A stretch of 64,000 nt of DNA from Arenicola marina (taxonomy: Eukaryota; Annelida; Polychaeta; Arenicolidae): NCBI GenBank assembly GCA_964019135.1, contig OZ025249.1, positions 38,971,247 through 39,035,246 of the forward strand. The letters run 5' to 3'. The translations under genes were made by a program, and so were the position numbers. The first letter of the stretch is position 1. Every line of letters begins with the position of its first letter. Under the pieces are notes generated by a model that searched no databases, was not told the DNA's origin, and saw only the letters and a list, made by a program, of their open reading frames with translations. Positions 12,301 through 24,300 of the stretch are shown one piece after another.

Positions 12301-15300
12301 GTTGCGACAGTTTAACGGAAGTTGAGGAATCATGCAATGATGATTTTGCATGTCAGTCTGAAGTTGATGACACTATTTTCATTTCTGATGCAAGTTTCCT
12401 CATGTTAGTGTTGTTAAATATACATTTCTAGATATTGGTTTCCGTTGATGACGACAGTGATATATGTTGCGACAGTTTAGCGAAAGTTGAGGAATCATGC
12501 AATGATGATTTTGCATGTCAGTCTGAAGTTGATGACACTATTTTCATTTCTGATGCAAGTTTCCTCATGTTAGTGTTCTTAAATACACATTTTCTTGATA
12601 TTGGTTTCCGTTGATGACGACAGTGATATATGTAGCGACATTTTAGCGAAAGTTGAGGAATCATGCAATGATGATTTTGCATGTCAGTCTGAAGTTGATG
12701 ACACTATTTTCATTTCTGATGCAAGTTTCCTCATGTTGGTGTTTTTAAATTAAAATTTTCTAGATATTGGTTTTCGTTGAAGACGACAGTGATATATCTA
12801 GCGATAGTTTAGCGAAAGTTGAGGAATCATGCAATGATGATTTTTGCATGTCAGTCTGAAGTTAATGACACTATTTTCATTTCTGATGTAAGTTTCCTCA
12901 TGTTAGTGTTGTTAAATATACATTTCTAGATATTGGTTTCCGTTGATGACGACAGTGATATATGTTGCGACAGTTTAGCGAAAGTTGAGGAATCATGCAA
13001 TGATGATTTTGCATGTCAGTCTGAAGTTGATGACACTATTTTCATTTCTGATGCAAGTTTCCTCATGTTGGTGTTCTTAAATTTAAATTTTCTAGATATA
13101 AGTTTTCGTTAATGACGACGGTGATATATGTTGCGACAGTTTGGCGGAAGTTGAGGAATCATGCAATGATGATTTTGCATGTCAGTCTGAAGTTGATGAC
13201 ACTATTTTCCTTTCTGATGCAAATTTCTTCATGTTTGTGTTCATAAATATACATTTTCTTGATATTGGTTTTCGTTGATGACGACAGTGATATTTGTAGG
13301 GATATTTTAGCGAAAGTTGAGGAATCATGCAATGATGATTTTGCATGTCAGTCTGAAGTTGATGCCACTATTTTCATTTCTGATGCAAATTTTTCCATGT
13401 TAGTGTTCTGAATTATGCATTTTCTAGATATTGGTTTCCGTTGATGACGACAGTGATATATGAAGCGATAGTTTAGCGAAAGTGGAAGAATCATGCAATG
13501 ATGATTTTGCATGTCAGTCTCAAGTTGATGACACTATTTTCATTTCTGATGCAAGTTTCCTTATGTTGGTGCTTACGTTTTTAAGATTTACGTTGATAAA
13601 GGCAGTAATATATGTAGCAACATTTTAGCGTTTCATGTTAGTGTTTTTCATGTTGGTGTTCTTAAATTAATTTTTTAAGTAAAAATATAAATTTTCCTTA
13701 ATGTTCATGACGATAGTTACATAGTACAGGGAGCAACAGTTGAATGAAAGTTGAGGAATCGTGCATGTCGCAGATGTTCTGACGTTGATGACAACTATTT
13801 CTGATGCGAGATTCCTAAAAAAAATTCAAGTTAGTGTTCTCTTTTTAAAGACTAGTAGAAGCATTACTGTCCTCCTGACAATCACTAGCAACCAGTCACT
13901 CACACATATATCTCTCACTCGGTTCTCTGTATTATGGTCCATAGCATGTCTCACTCGTCCTCGTCGTTATCACTCATCATGTGAATATCACAAACCACAC
14001 AGACATGGCCACAGCGGGGCGCGAATCACCGATCCACGTGCCGTTAGGCTCTCAGGTGGCCAAAATACTCAAGGCGAGCGCTCTAACCCAGCCAGCTATT
14101 GAGGCGGCCCCCAGTCACTTTTGTTGTGTCTATCACATCTGTCTGTATGGTGCTCTACATCATGTACTCAGTGACCTCACAGTGACCTCTGTCCTGTATC
14201 ACACAGCTGTCTGTATGGTGCTCTACATCATGTACTCAGTGACCTCACAGGGACCTCTGTCCTGTATCACACATCTGTCTGTATGGTGCTCTACATCATG
14301 TACTCAGTGACCTCACAGTGACCTCTGTCCTGTATCACACAGCTGTCTGTATGGTGCTCTACATCATGTACTCAGTGACCTCACAGGGACCTCTGTCCTG
14401 TATCACACAGCTGTCTGTATGGTGCTCTACATCATGTACTCAGTGACCTCACAGTGACCTCTGTCCTGTATCACATAGCTGTCTGTATGGTGCTCTACAT
14501 CATGTACTCAGTGACCTCACAGTGACCTCTGTCCTGTATCACACAGCTGTCTGTAAGGTGCTCTACATCATGTACTCAGTGACCTCACAGTGACCTCTGT
14601 CCTGTATCACACAGCTGTCTGTATGGTGCTCTACATCATGTACTCAGTGACCTCACAGTGACCTCTGTCCTGTATCACACAGCTGTCTGTATGGTGCTCT
14701 ACATCATGTAATCAGTGACCTCACAGTGACCTCTGTCCTGTATCACATAGCTGTCTGTATGGTGCTCTACATCATGTACTCAGTGACCTCACAGTGACCT
14801 CTGTCCTGTATCACACAGCTGTCTGCATGGTGCTCTACATCATGTACTCAGTGACCTCACAGTGACCTCTGTCCTGTATCACACAGCTGTCTGTATGGTG
14901 CTCTACATCATGTACTCAGTGACCTCACAGTGACCTCACAGTGACCTCTGTCCTGTATCACATAGCTGTCTGTATGGTGCTCTACATCATGTACTCAGTG
15001 ACCTCACAGTGACCTCTGTCCTGTATCACATAGCGGTCTGTATGGTGCTCTACATCATGTACTCAGTGACCTCACAGTGACCTCTGTCCTGTATCACACA
15101 GCTGTCTGTATGGTGCTCTACATCATGTAATCAGTGACCTCACAGTGACCTCTGTCCTGTATCACATAGCTGTCTGTATGGTGCTCTACATCATGTACTC
15201 AGTGACCTCACAGTGACCTCTGTCCTGTATCACACAGCTGTCTGCATGGTGCTCTACATCATGTACTCAGTGACCTCACAGTGACCTCTGTCCTGTATCA

Positions 15301-18300
15301 CACAGCTGTCTGTATGGTGCTCTACATCATGTAATCAGTGACCTCACAGTGACCTCTGTCCTGTATCACATAGCTGTCTGTATGGTGCTCTACATCATGT
15401 ACTCAGTGACCTCACAGTGACCTCTGTCCTGTATCACACAGCTGTCTGCATGGTGCTCTACATCATGTACTCAGTGACCTCACAGTGACCTCTGTCCTGT
15501 ATCACACAGCTGTCTGTATGGTGCTCTACATCATGTACTCAGTGACCTCACAGTGACCTCACAGTGACCTCTGTCCTGTATCACATAGCTGTCTGTATGG
15601 TGCTCTACATCATGTACTCAGTGACCTCACAGTGACCTCTGTCCTGTATCACATAGCGGTCTGTATGGTGCTCTACATCATGTACTCAGTGACCTCACAG
15701 TGACCTCTGTCCTGTATCACATAGCTGTTTGTATGGTGCTCTACATCATGTACTCAGTGACCTCACAGTGACCTCTGTCCTGTATCACACAGCTGTCTGT
15801 ATGGTGCTCTACATCATGTACTCAGTGACCTCACAGTGACCTCTGTCCTGTATCACATAGCTGTGTGTATGGTGCTCTACATCATGTACTCAGTGACCTC
15901 ACAGTGACCTCTGTCCTGTATCACATAGCGGTCTGTATGGTGCTCTACATCATGTACTCAGTGACCTCACAGTGACCTCTGTCCTGTATCACACAGCTGT
16001 CTGTATGGTGCTCTACATCATGTACTCAGTGACCTCACAGTGACCTCTGTCCTGTATCACACAGCTGTCTGTATGGTGCTCTACATCATGTACTCAGTGA
16101 CCTCACAGTGACCTCTGTCCCGTATCATACAGCTGTCTGTATGGTGCGCTACATCATGTACTCAGTGACCTCACAGTGACCTCTGTCCTGTATCACACAG
16201 CTGTCTGTATGGTGCTCTACATCATGTACTCAGTGACCTCACAGTGACCTCTGTCCTGTATCACACAGCTGTCTGTATGGTGCTCTACATCATGTACTCA
16301 GTGACCTCACAGTGACCTCTGTCCTGTATCACATAGCTGTCTGTATGGTGCTCTACATCATGTACTCAGTGACCTCACAGTGACCTCTGTCCTGTATCAC
16401 ACAGCTGTCTGTAAGGTGCTCTACATCATGTACTCAGTGACCTCACAGTGACCTCTGTCCTGTATCACACAGCTGTCTGTATGGTGCTCTACATCATGTA
16501 CTCAGTGACCTCACAGTGACCTCTGTCCTGTATCACACAGCTGTCTGTATGGTGCTCTACATCATGTAATCAGTGACCTCACAGTGACCTCTGTCCTGTA
16601 TCACATAGCTGTCTGTATGGTGCTCTACATCATGTACTCAGTGACCTCACAGTGACCTCTGTCCTGTATCACACAGCTGTCTGCATGGTGCTCTACATCA
16701 TGTACTCAGTGACCTCACAGTGACCTCTGTCCTGTATCACACAGCTGTCTGTATGGTGCTCTACATCATGTACTCAGTGACCTCACAGTGACCTCACAGT
16801 GACCTCTGTCCTGTATCACATAGCTGTCTGTATGGTGCTCTACATCATGTACTCAGTGACCTCACAGTGACCTCTGTCCTGTATCACATAGCGGTCTGTA
16901 TGGTGCTCTACATCATGTACTCAGTGACCTCACAGTGACCTCTGTCCTGTATCACACAGCTGTCTGTATGGTGCTCTACATCATGTAATCAGTGACCTCA
17001 CAGTGACCTCTGTCCTGTATCACATAGCTGTCTGTATGGTGCTCTACATCATGTACTCAGTGACCTCACAGTGACCTCTGTCCTGTATCACACAGCTGTC
17101 TGCATGGTGCTCTACATCATGTACTCAGTGACCTCACAGTGACCTCTGTCCTGTATCACACAGCTGTCTGTATGGTGCTCTACATCATGTAATCAGTGAC
17201 CTCACAGTGACCTCTGTCCTGTATCACATAGCTGTCTGTATGGTGCTCTACATCATGTACTCAGTGACCTCACAGTGACCTCTGTCCTGTATCACACAGC
17301 TGTCTGCATGGTGCTCTACATCATGTACTCAGTGACCTCACAGTGACCTCTGTCCTGTATCACACAGCTGTCTGTATGGTGCTCTACATCATGTACTCAG
17401 TGACCTCACAGTGACCTCACAGTGACCTCTGTCCTGTATCACATAGCTGTCTGTATGGTGCTCTACATCATGTACTCAGTGACCTCACAGTGACCTCTGT
17501 CCTGTATCACATAGCGGTCTGTATGGTGCTCTACATCATGTACTCAGTGACCTCACAGTGACCTCTGTCCTGTATCACATAGCTGTTTGTATGGTGCTCT
17601 ACATCATGTACTCAGTGACCTCACAGTGACCTCTGTCCTGTATCACACAGCTGTCTGTATGGTGCTCTACATCATGTACTCAGTGACCTCACAGTGACCT
17701 CTGTCCTGTATCACATAGCTGTGTGTATGGTGCTCTACATCATGTACTCAGTGACCTCACAGTGACCTCTGTCCTGTATCACATAGCGGTCTGTATGGTG
17801 CTCTACATCATGTACTCAGTGACCTCACAGTGACCTCTGTCCTGTATCACACAGCTGTCTGTATGGTGCTCTACATCATGTACTCAGTGACCTCACAGTG
17901 ACCTCTGTCCTGTATCACACAGCTGTCTGTATGGTGCTCTACATCATGTACTCAGTGACCTCACAGTGACCTCTGTCCCGTATCATACAGCTGTCTGTAT
18001 GGTGCGCTACATCATGTACTCAGTGACCTCACAGTGACCTCTGTCCTGTATCACACAGCTGTCTGTATGGTGCTCTACATCATGTACTCAGTGACCTCAC
18101 AGTGACCTCTGTCCTGTATCACACAGCTGTCTGTATGGTGCTCTACATCATGTACTCAGTGACCTCACAGTGACCTCTGTCCTGTATCACACAGCTGTCT
18201 GTATGGTGCTCTACATCATGTACTCAGTGACGTCACATGACGCCTATCCTATCCCTCACACAGTTGTCTGGCGGTCAGCGATCTGCTCCGTGGCCGCGTC

Positions 18301-21300
18301 CTGGATCCCGTGATTCAGCGACTCCCGGAGCTCTGGGATACCATGTTTCGCGTCCGGGATGACATCAAGGAGACTGTCCGGAACGCCGCGGACATCGCCG
18401 TCAAGAGTCTCAGCAGGGTGACTATACTCACCCCCAGCCCCACCCAGGCCCAAGCGGTGACGGGTTCGCACCCCACCGTGGGTGCGTGGGGCCGTAGGAC
18501 CCTTCCGTCGCATTGTCCCATGGGTTACTCTGCCCCGTCAAGCAATTGTATGCTCACACGTGGTTTGAAACCCCAATTTATCCATGAATTTGTGCAGCGA
18601 ACGTAACTAATTTGTATTAGAAAAAATGTCTAAACTACATGACTATTGAGGGTAGGGAAGTGACTATTTAAGCCACGATATCAATACCAGTCTGTAAACC
18701 AGTATATAAACTATTTATATATATATAAAAATATGACGTATTTATGGTAATATCACCATGATAACAGCGAAATTATGGCTGTCCGTCTTCCATGTCAACC
18801 CCCGGCAAAGTCTGTTATTATAATAAACGTAAGTGTGAGTAATACGTGAGTTATGTGTCGCGCTCGATGACAACCAACTACCCATTTCTCGATATCGCGT
18901 TCGTTACCCTGAGTGACCGTGTGGTTTATCTCGACAGGCGAGCATCAAGCTGTGTGACCCGGAGTATGGCGGCAAGGTGGCGGGAGAGGCGACCAGTCTC
19001 ATCCTGCCCTGCCTCCTCAAGTCAGGACTGGGCAGCCAGGTGCAGGAGGTCAGGGCCATCAGGTAGGAGGGACCGGAATAGCTATGTGACTCTGGTTTGT
19101 GTGCAGCTAACTGACCGTTATATCATTTAAAACTATATTAATTAACAACATAACCCCATGTCGCATTCACTCGGTGTAACGATACACAAACGAACTTTCG
19201 TTAGTGGTCAATATTATTGGTTTGTACCGAATCTGTTACTGTGCCTCTTACAATGTAGTTATTGTACGTTTAAATCTGCTGTTGAACCAGAAACATCTTT
19301 AGATGTCACACTTGCTAAGATACACCGCAAAGCTCTCAACAAATTACGGCGCTCAAACCATTATGTACGGAATATTCAAATGTAAAGCCTGGATAACATA
19401 TCACATACGAAATACGGAAAAAACTTGTCCCCTCAACCTCTGCCCGGGGGCCGGCCCGGTAGCTCAGTGTGCTAGAGCGTTCGCCTTGAGTGTTTTGGCC
19501 AACTGAGAGCCTAACGGCACGTGGATCGGTGGTTCGCGCCCCGCTGTGGTCATGTCTGTGTGGTCGCAGGATAAAGATCCTATGTCCTTCTTCGCAAAGA
19601 GTAGGGGGTTACCCCCGGGGACATGGCTTCGCTCTTCCCTTTATTCTCCCATTGCCGCGATATGACCAAAAGTGGTTAAAGCCTCCTGAATATACAACCA
19701 ACGAATCTCCGTGTCCGCAGCCTGAGCACTATCCTGAAGGTGAGCCGGACGGCGGGAGTCCTGCTCAAGCCACACATCCCACTACTGGTCGTCGCTCTGC
19801 TCGAGTCCCTCAGCACGCTGGAGCCACAGTACCTCAACTACGTGGCTCTGCACGCCGCCTCCAGCCAGGTCACCCAGGAGAAGGTACGTACTGGGGGAGG
19901 GGGGGGCGGGGAGGGAGGGGGGTCTACTACAGTACCTCAACTACGTGGCTCTGCACGCCGCCTCCAGCCAGGTCACCCAGGAGAAGGTACGTACTGGGGG
20001 AGGGAGGGGGGTCTACCACAGTACCTCAACTACGTGGCTCTGCACGCCGCCTCCAGCCAGGTCACCCAGGAGAAGGTACGTACTGGGGGAGGGAGGGGGG
20101 TCTACCACAGTACCTCAACTACGTGGCTCTGCACGCCGCCTCCAGCCAGGTCACCCAGGAGAAGGTATGTACTGGGGGAGGGAGAGGGGGGGGGGGCTTC
20201 TAAGAGGGACTCATTTAGTAACCTGTGATAACATACCGCGACAATTATGGAACTGGATGTTATGATGAACGAGCCATGTCTGTTTGGCGGGGTCACCCAT
20301 TCATTTGTTTTTGTCGTCGGATTTAATTGTAATTAAATTATCTGATCTTTAACTTATAGTATTATGTTAACCTTTGTGAATTCTACTTATCGAGAGCTCT
20401 ATGTAACTATAACTATAATATGGCCACATAAATGGCTTGCTATATTCTGTTATCGTCGTACGATATGTTATTACATATATTAAAGGCTTCTCTGCGCCAA
20501 ATGTCCAATGGATATGGAATTGTATGTATTTTGTGGCTGTCCCGGCAGCAAAATCACGTGTGTGCGTGACGAAGACTGATTTCTTACCGTAAGACGTCTG
20601 GTTCATATGCTTCGTTCTCTCACAGTTGGATAACGCGCGCGTTGCTGCCTCGAAGACTTCGCCAATGATGGAGGTTGTAAACATGGTAGGATACGCTTAT
20701 CTTTGTCTACAAGGGGCCGGCCCGGTAGTGGGCATTGAGTGCTCTGGCCACCTGTGAGCCTAACGGCACGTGGATCGGTCGTTCGCGCCCCGCTGTGGCC
20801 ATGTCGGTGTGGTCGCCGGATAAAGATCCCATGTCCTTTTTCGTAACGAGTAGGGGGTTACCCCCGGGGACATGGCTCCACTCTCCCTTCCTTCTTCCAT
20901 TGACGCGATATGAAGTGGTTAAATCGTCCTGAATATACAACCAACCAATGCTTTGTCTACATATAAGTTATTATTAAATATCTAGATTGGCGAATAGTTT
21001 AAAATCTCCTCATTAAAAACCAAGTTGTAATATCGTTGGAGAGCAATAATGCTAACTCTACATTATGTACTTGTAGCTTCTGCTGAATGTCGGTATTATT
21101 CATTGTCCTCTCCCCTCACCATATGACATGTATATTGTGACGTCATTGCAGTGTGTGCAGTACGTGGACGATGACGTGTTGAAGGAGCTCATACCACGTG
21201 TCCGTGACGTCATCAAGCAGAATGTGGGCCTGGGCACCAAGGTCAGATTCTCGTCTCACTGAACAAGTTGACGGTCGATATTTCGCTCTTTTCGGGAGAG

Positions 21301-24300
21301 ACTCCATGGCTGAGTGGGGGGGCCTCCCTGGTGTAGTGGTTAGCGCACTAGACCGCAGATCAATAGGTCCTGGGTTCGAATCCGGGCTCGGGCACCTAAT
21401 CTGGGGCATGTTTCATTCCTTCATCCTTCATCGTCTCGGGAGGTTCCTTGGCCCAATTTAGCCTGTATGTGCACAAAAGTGGCCTAAAACACCAACATTC
21501 CATTCCATGGCTGAGTGGTAGAACCCTCGACTGCAGATCAATAGGTCCCTGGTTCAAAACCCGGTTTGGGTGATCAAGTCTGGATCATATTGTTCATCCA
21601 AACCATTCATCGTCCCCGAAGGTTCCTTGGCCCAGTTATAACAATTATTTAATTTCCTCTAACTCCACTCACTATCCCAGGAGGTTTTATCGTCCAGTAT
21701 AGCTTTCCTGAGCACATGAGTAGCACGAAACGTCTCATTTGAGTCCCAGGGACCTATCTGGTGTAGTAGTTAACACATTAGGCCGCACACCAATAAGTCC
21801 TGGGTTGGAATCCGCACCTAAGCTGGGCATGTCTCATCCATTCATAACTCATCGTCCCGGGAGGTGCTTTGGCACAGTTTAGCCCTTGTGTGGACAACAA
21901 GCGACCCAAAACGCCAATTCATGTAATTTAAGTTCAGTTCTTCCATAATCGAACACAATATTATTTATTACGTATCGTTGTATGTGTACAATTATTTTTG
22001 CTGTAATGTTTGCTTCTTTTAAATTTGATCAGAATATTTGGCCTGCCCGCTATATTATATAAAACCATGTATGTATGAAGTTATCTATATCCCGCCCTTG
22101 GCGGTGTTGGGGTATATAGCCAGTGAGTCGTTGTGTTTCAGGCTGGCTGCGCCAATCTGATCGTGTCGCTGACTCATCAGTGTCCCCACCAGCTGGCGTC
22201 TCACTCAGGTATGGCGTCGTGAAAGGTGGATTTCCTGATGGTTTAGATAATTCAAAGCTAGTGAAAGTGAACTTAAAAGGCTGATCTCGAACCTAAATCG
22301 ATATTACAGAACGAAGTTTATATTTTAGTCAATGGACCTGCAAAAATAAAGGCCTTCTGCATTGTTGAACGGCACCTTACTCTCTGCGTGCTATTGAACA
22401 CCTATATTAGCGTTATATGTTAGGCACAACACTGGTTCAATTCCTTTTTTTGAAAAGGCAAAATTCGTCAACCGTTTAGTACTCCGTGTTGCTTTCTGTT
22501 TAGAACACTTCTTCGCGCGCCTCTCATCTTACAGTTTATCACAAATATCAATTCGCCAAAGTTTAGCGTAACGTCATGCTAGATTGACCGATGTTAGCTC
22601 GGCTCTGGATGCTATACAAGATCTCTTGGTACGATATAGTCTGTGGGAATGTAAAGAAAAACATGCAATGAAATGTTAAACGCCGAATTATCTTGTCTCT
22701 CGTGCTCAGGAAAACTTCTCAGTGTGTTGTTGAACGGGCTGCACGACAGAAACACCACAGTGCGGAGGTCCTATGCCTCTGCCATCGGACACCTAGCCAA
22801 GGTAAGGTACAGTTACTAAGTGGGCTTCCTCTTAATGATCTTAGTAGTGAATTTTATGTACCGTTTCGCCCCAGATTACTGCCCCGAATAGTGCTTGGGT
22901 CGGTATCCTTTATTTGTCACGCGCTAAAGCTGATAAATGCACTGTCCCTTACACCGCCATGGTCTTGCGAAGCCTTGTGGTTTGTAGACGTCGGGACGAG
23001 CCGATTCTGTGGTCCGTAGAACATCCCTTGCGTGATAAAACGGTTCTATAAAGAGTCAACCAGCGAGGCTTCTGAAATCCTCTACATACTCACCGTTGTA
23101 ATGCGTCTCAGTGGTTCTACGTTACACATTCCGGCGGCCGGCCTCCCGGGGGCCGACAGCTGCATAACGCGTAACCACGCAACGGCGGTTCTTCCGAGGC
23201 TTAGGTCTGACTGGTTATGTAAGACAGATCTCATCAGTTAAACTGAATTTGAGAAAAGAAATGACGTTTTCTTCTAGATCTATCAGGAGCTTCACTTTTA
23301 TTGGTTGTTTTAAATTCTAATATGGAGGACAGAGCGCTTGGATGATGCTACTGTTTCGCATTGGGTGCATCTGTCTGTTTAGGTATGGTGTGCCCCATAT
23401 GCAATGTATATTGAATGTTAACACTGATCCGAAGATTTGTTTATCTTATTTCAGATCTCAAAAGACAGCAGCGTGGAGAAGTTGATTTCTCGACTGAGCG
23501 AATGGTACATGGAGAAAGAAGGTAGTGTGATTACTTGTACATCACTAGTACAACTATGACATTGCTGGCTTTTCCTGTAGAGATTACCTAAGTGTATCAT
23601 GGCTAAGAAGTATGCTAGACCTAGCTAGGTTACCTGACCCAACCATTATACATTACATGAATAATCTGGTGCTGAAAGTGCCGTCACTGACCTGGTTGTT
23701 GGTACAGATTTTCAGTGCATATGTTTGTTCATTGGCCTTTCATCGCACCAGCGTCGTGTAGATATAGGAAAACCACGTGTTCCTTGTCTGTGATGATCCA
23801 GAGGAGTCGATCCGGAAGGCATGCGGCCTGAGCCTGTATAAGTCTATACAGTTAACCACGTGTTCCTTGTCTGTGATGATCCAGAGGAGTCGATCCGGAA
23901 GGCGTGCGGCCTGAGCCTGTATAAGTCTATATAGTTAACCACGTGTTCCTTGTCTGTGGTGATCCAGAGGAGTCGATCCGGAAAGCGTGCGGCCTGACCC
24001 TGTATAAATCTATATAGTTGACCACGTGTTCCTTGTCCGTGGTGATCCAGAGGAGTCGATCCGGAAGGCGTGCGGCCTGAGCCTGTATAAGTCTATATAG
24101 TTAACCACGTGTTCCTTGTCTGTGGTGATCCAGAGGAGTCGATCCGGAAGGCGTGCGGCCTGAGCCTGTATAAGTCTATATAGTTAACCACGTGTTCCTT
24201 GTCCGTGGTGATCCAGAGGAGTCGATCCGGAAGGCGTGCGGCCTGAGCCTGTATAAGTCTATATAGTTAACCACGTGTTCCTTGTCTGTGGTTATTCAGA

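Larger units (their letters stand above)
7281..13816 (+). ncRNA. Tandem array of ~37 putative box C/D snoRNA genes, family 2
   Basis: Units recur every ~166 bp, each with a ~78 nt core and a ~88 nt linker. Copies: 7281-7355, 7444-7522, 7585-7663, 7752-7829, 8269-8346, 8436-8514, 8603-8680, 8768-8844, 8933-9010, 9099-9176, 9265-9342, 9427-9505, 9594-9671, 9760-9837, 9925-10002, 10091-10169, 10258-10335, 10424-10501, 10590-10667, 10756-10833, 10918-10996, 11085-11162, 11248-11325, 11413-11490, 11579-11656, 11745-11822, 11911-11975 plus 12048-12072 (split by a SINE), 12157-12235, 12324-12401, 12489-12566, 12655-12732, 12821-12899, 12987-13064, 13153-13230, 13319-13396, 13485-13562, 13753-13816. 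By eye, 23 copies keep perfect C, D', C' and D boxes. Deviants: 7281 (C), 7752 (C and D), 8269 (D), 9099, 10590, 11085 and 12821 (C' TAATGA), 8768, 10258, 11579 and 13319 (C' TGATGC), 13485 (D'), 13753 (deleted). Mammalian SNORD115/116 clusters are a known parallel for multi-copy C/D genes. Expression is unverified. Confidence 0.72.
4537..18263 (+). other. 13.7 kb ECM29 intron made mostly of tandem arrays
   Basis: The donor follows ...RVRES (GTACGT at 4537). The acceptor CACACAG ends at 18263, and the coding phase (2 nt + 1 nt) closes a serine codon across the intron. Contents in order: plain AT-rich sequence to 4961, snoRNA-like family 1 (4962-7217) interrupted by a SINE-A, snoRNA-like family 2 (7281-13816) interrupted by a TIR element and a SINE-B fragment, a reversed SINE-A fragment, then the 68 bp satellite. 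The other ECM29 introns in view are a few hundred bases to about 2 kb, so this intron's size comes from array expansion. Confidence 0.9.

Noticed and set aside
14135-18236. C/D-like motifs (ATGATG and CTGA) on the minus strand of the 68 bp satellite
   Set aside because: The C- and D-like motifs of adjacent units share the same GTAC, leaving no independent terminal stem, and D'/C' elements are absent.
7281-18236. A CRISPR-like array
   Set aside because: Units repeat over their whole length without unique spacers, and the locus is an animal intron.
19490-20265. Open frames of 106-237 codons on the + strand
   Set aside because: They run through the SINE-A and the duplicated exon end in the wrong frames. 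Only the 163 bp exon at 19721-19883 joins in phase with ECM29.
21325-21400. A tRNA gene with good A and B boxes
   Set aside because: The sequence continues into the SINE-B body and tail, and several diverged copies are nearby. It is a SINE head.
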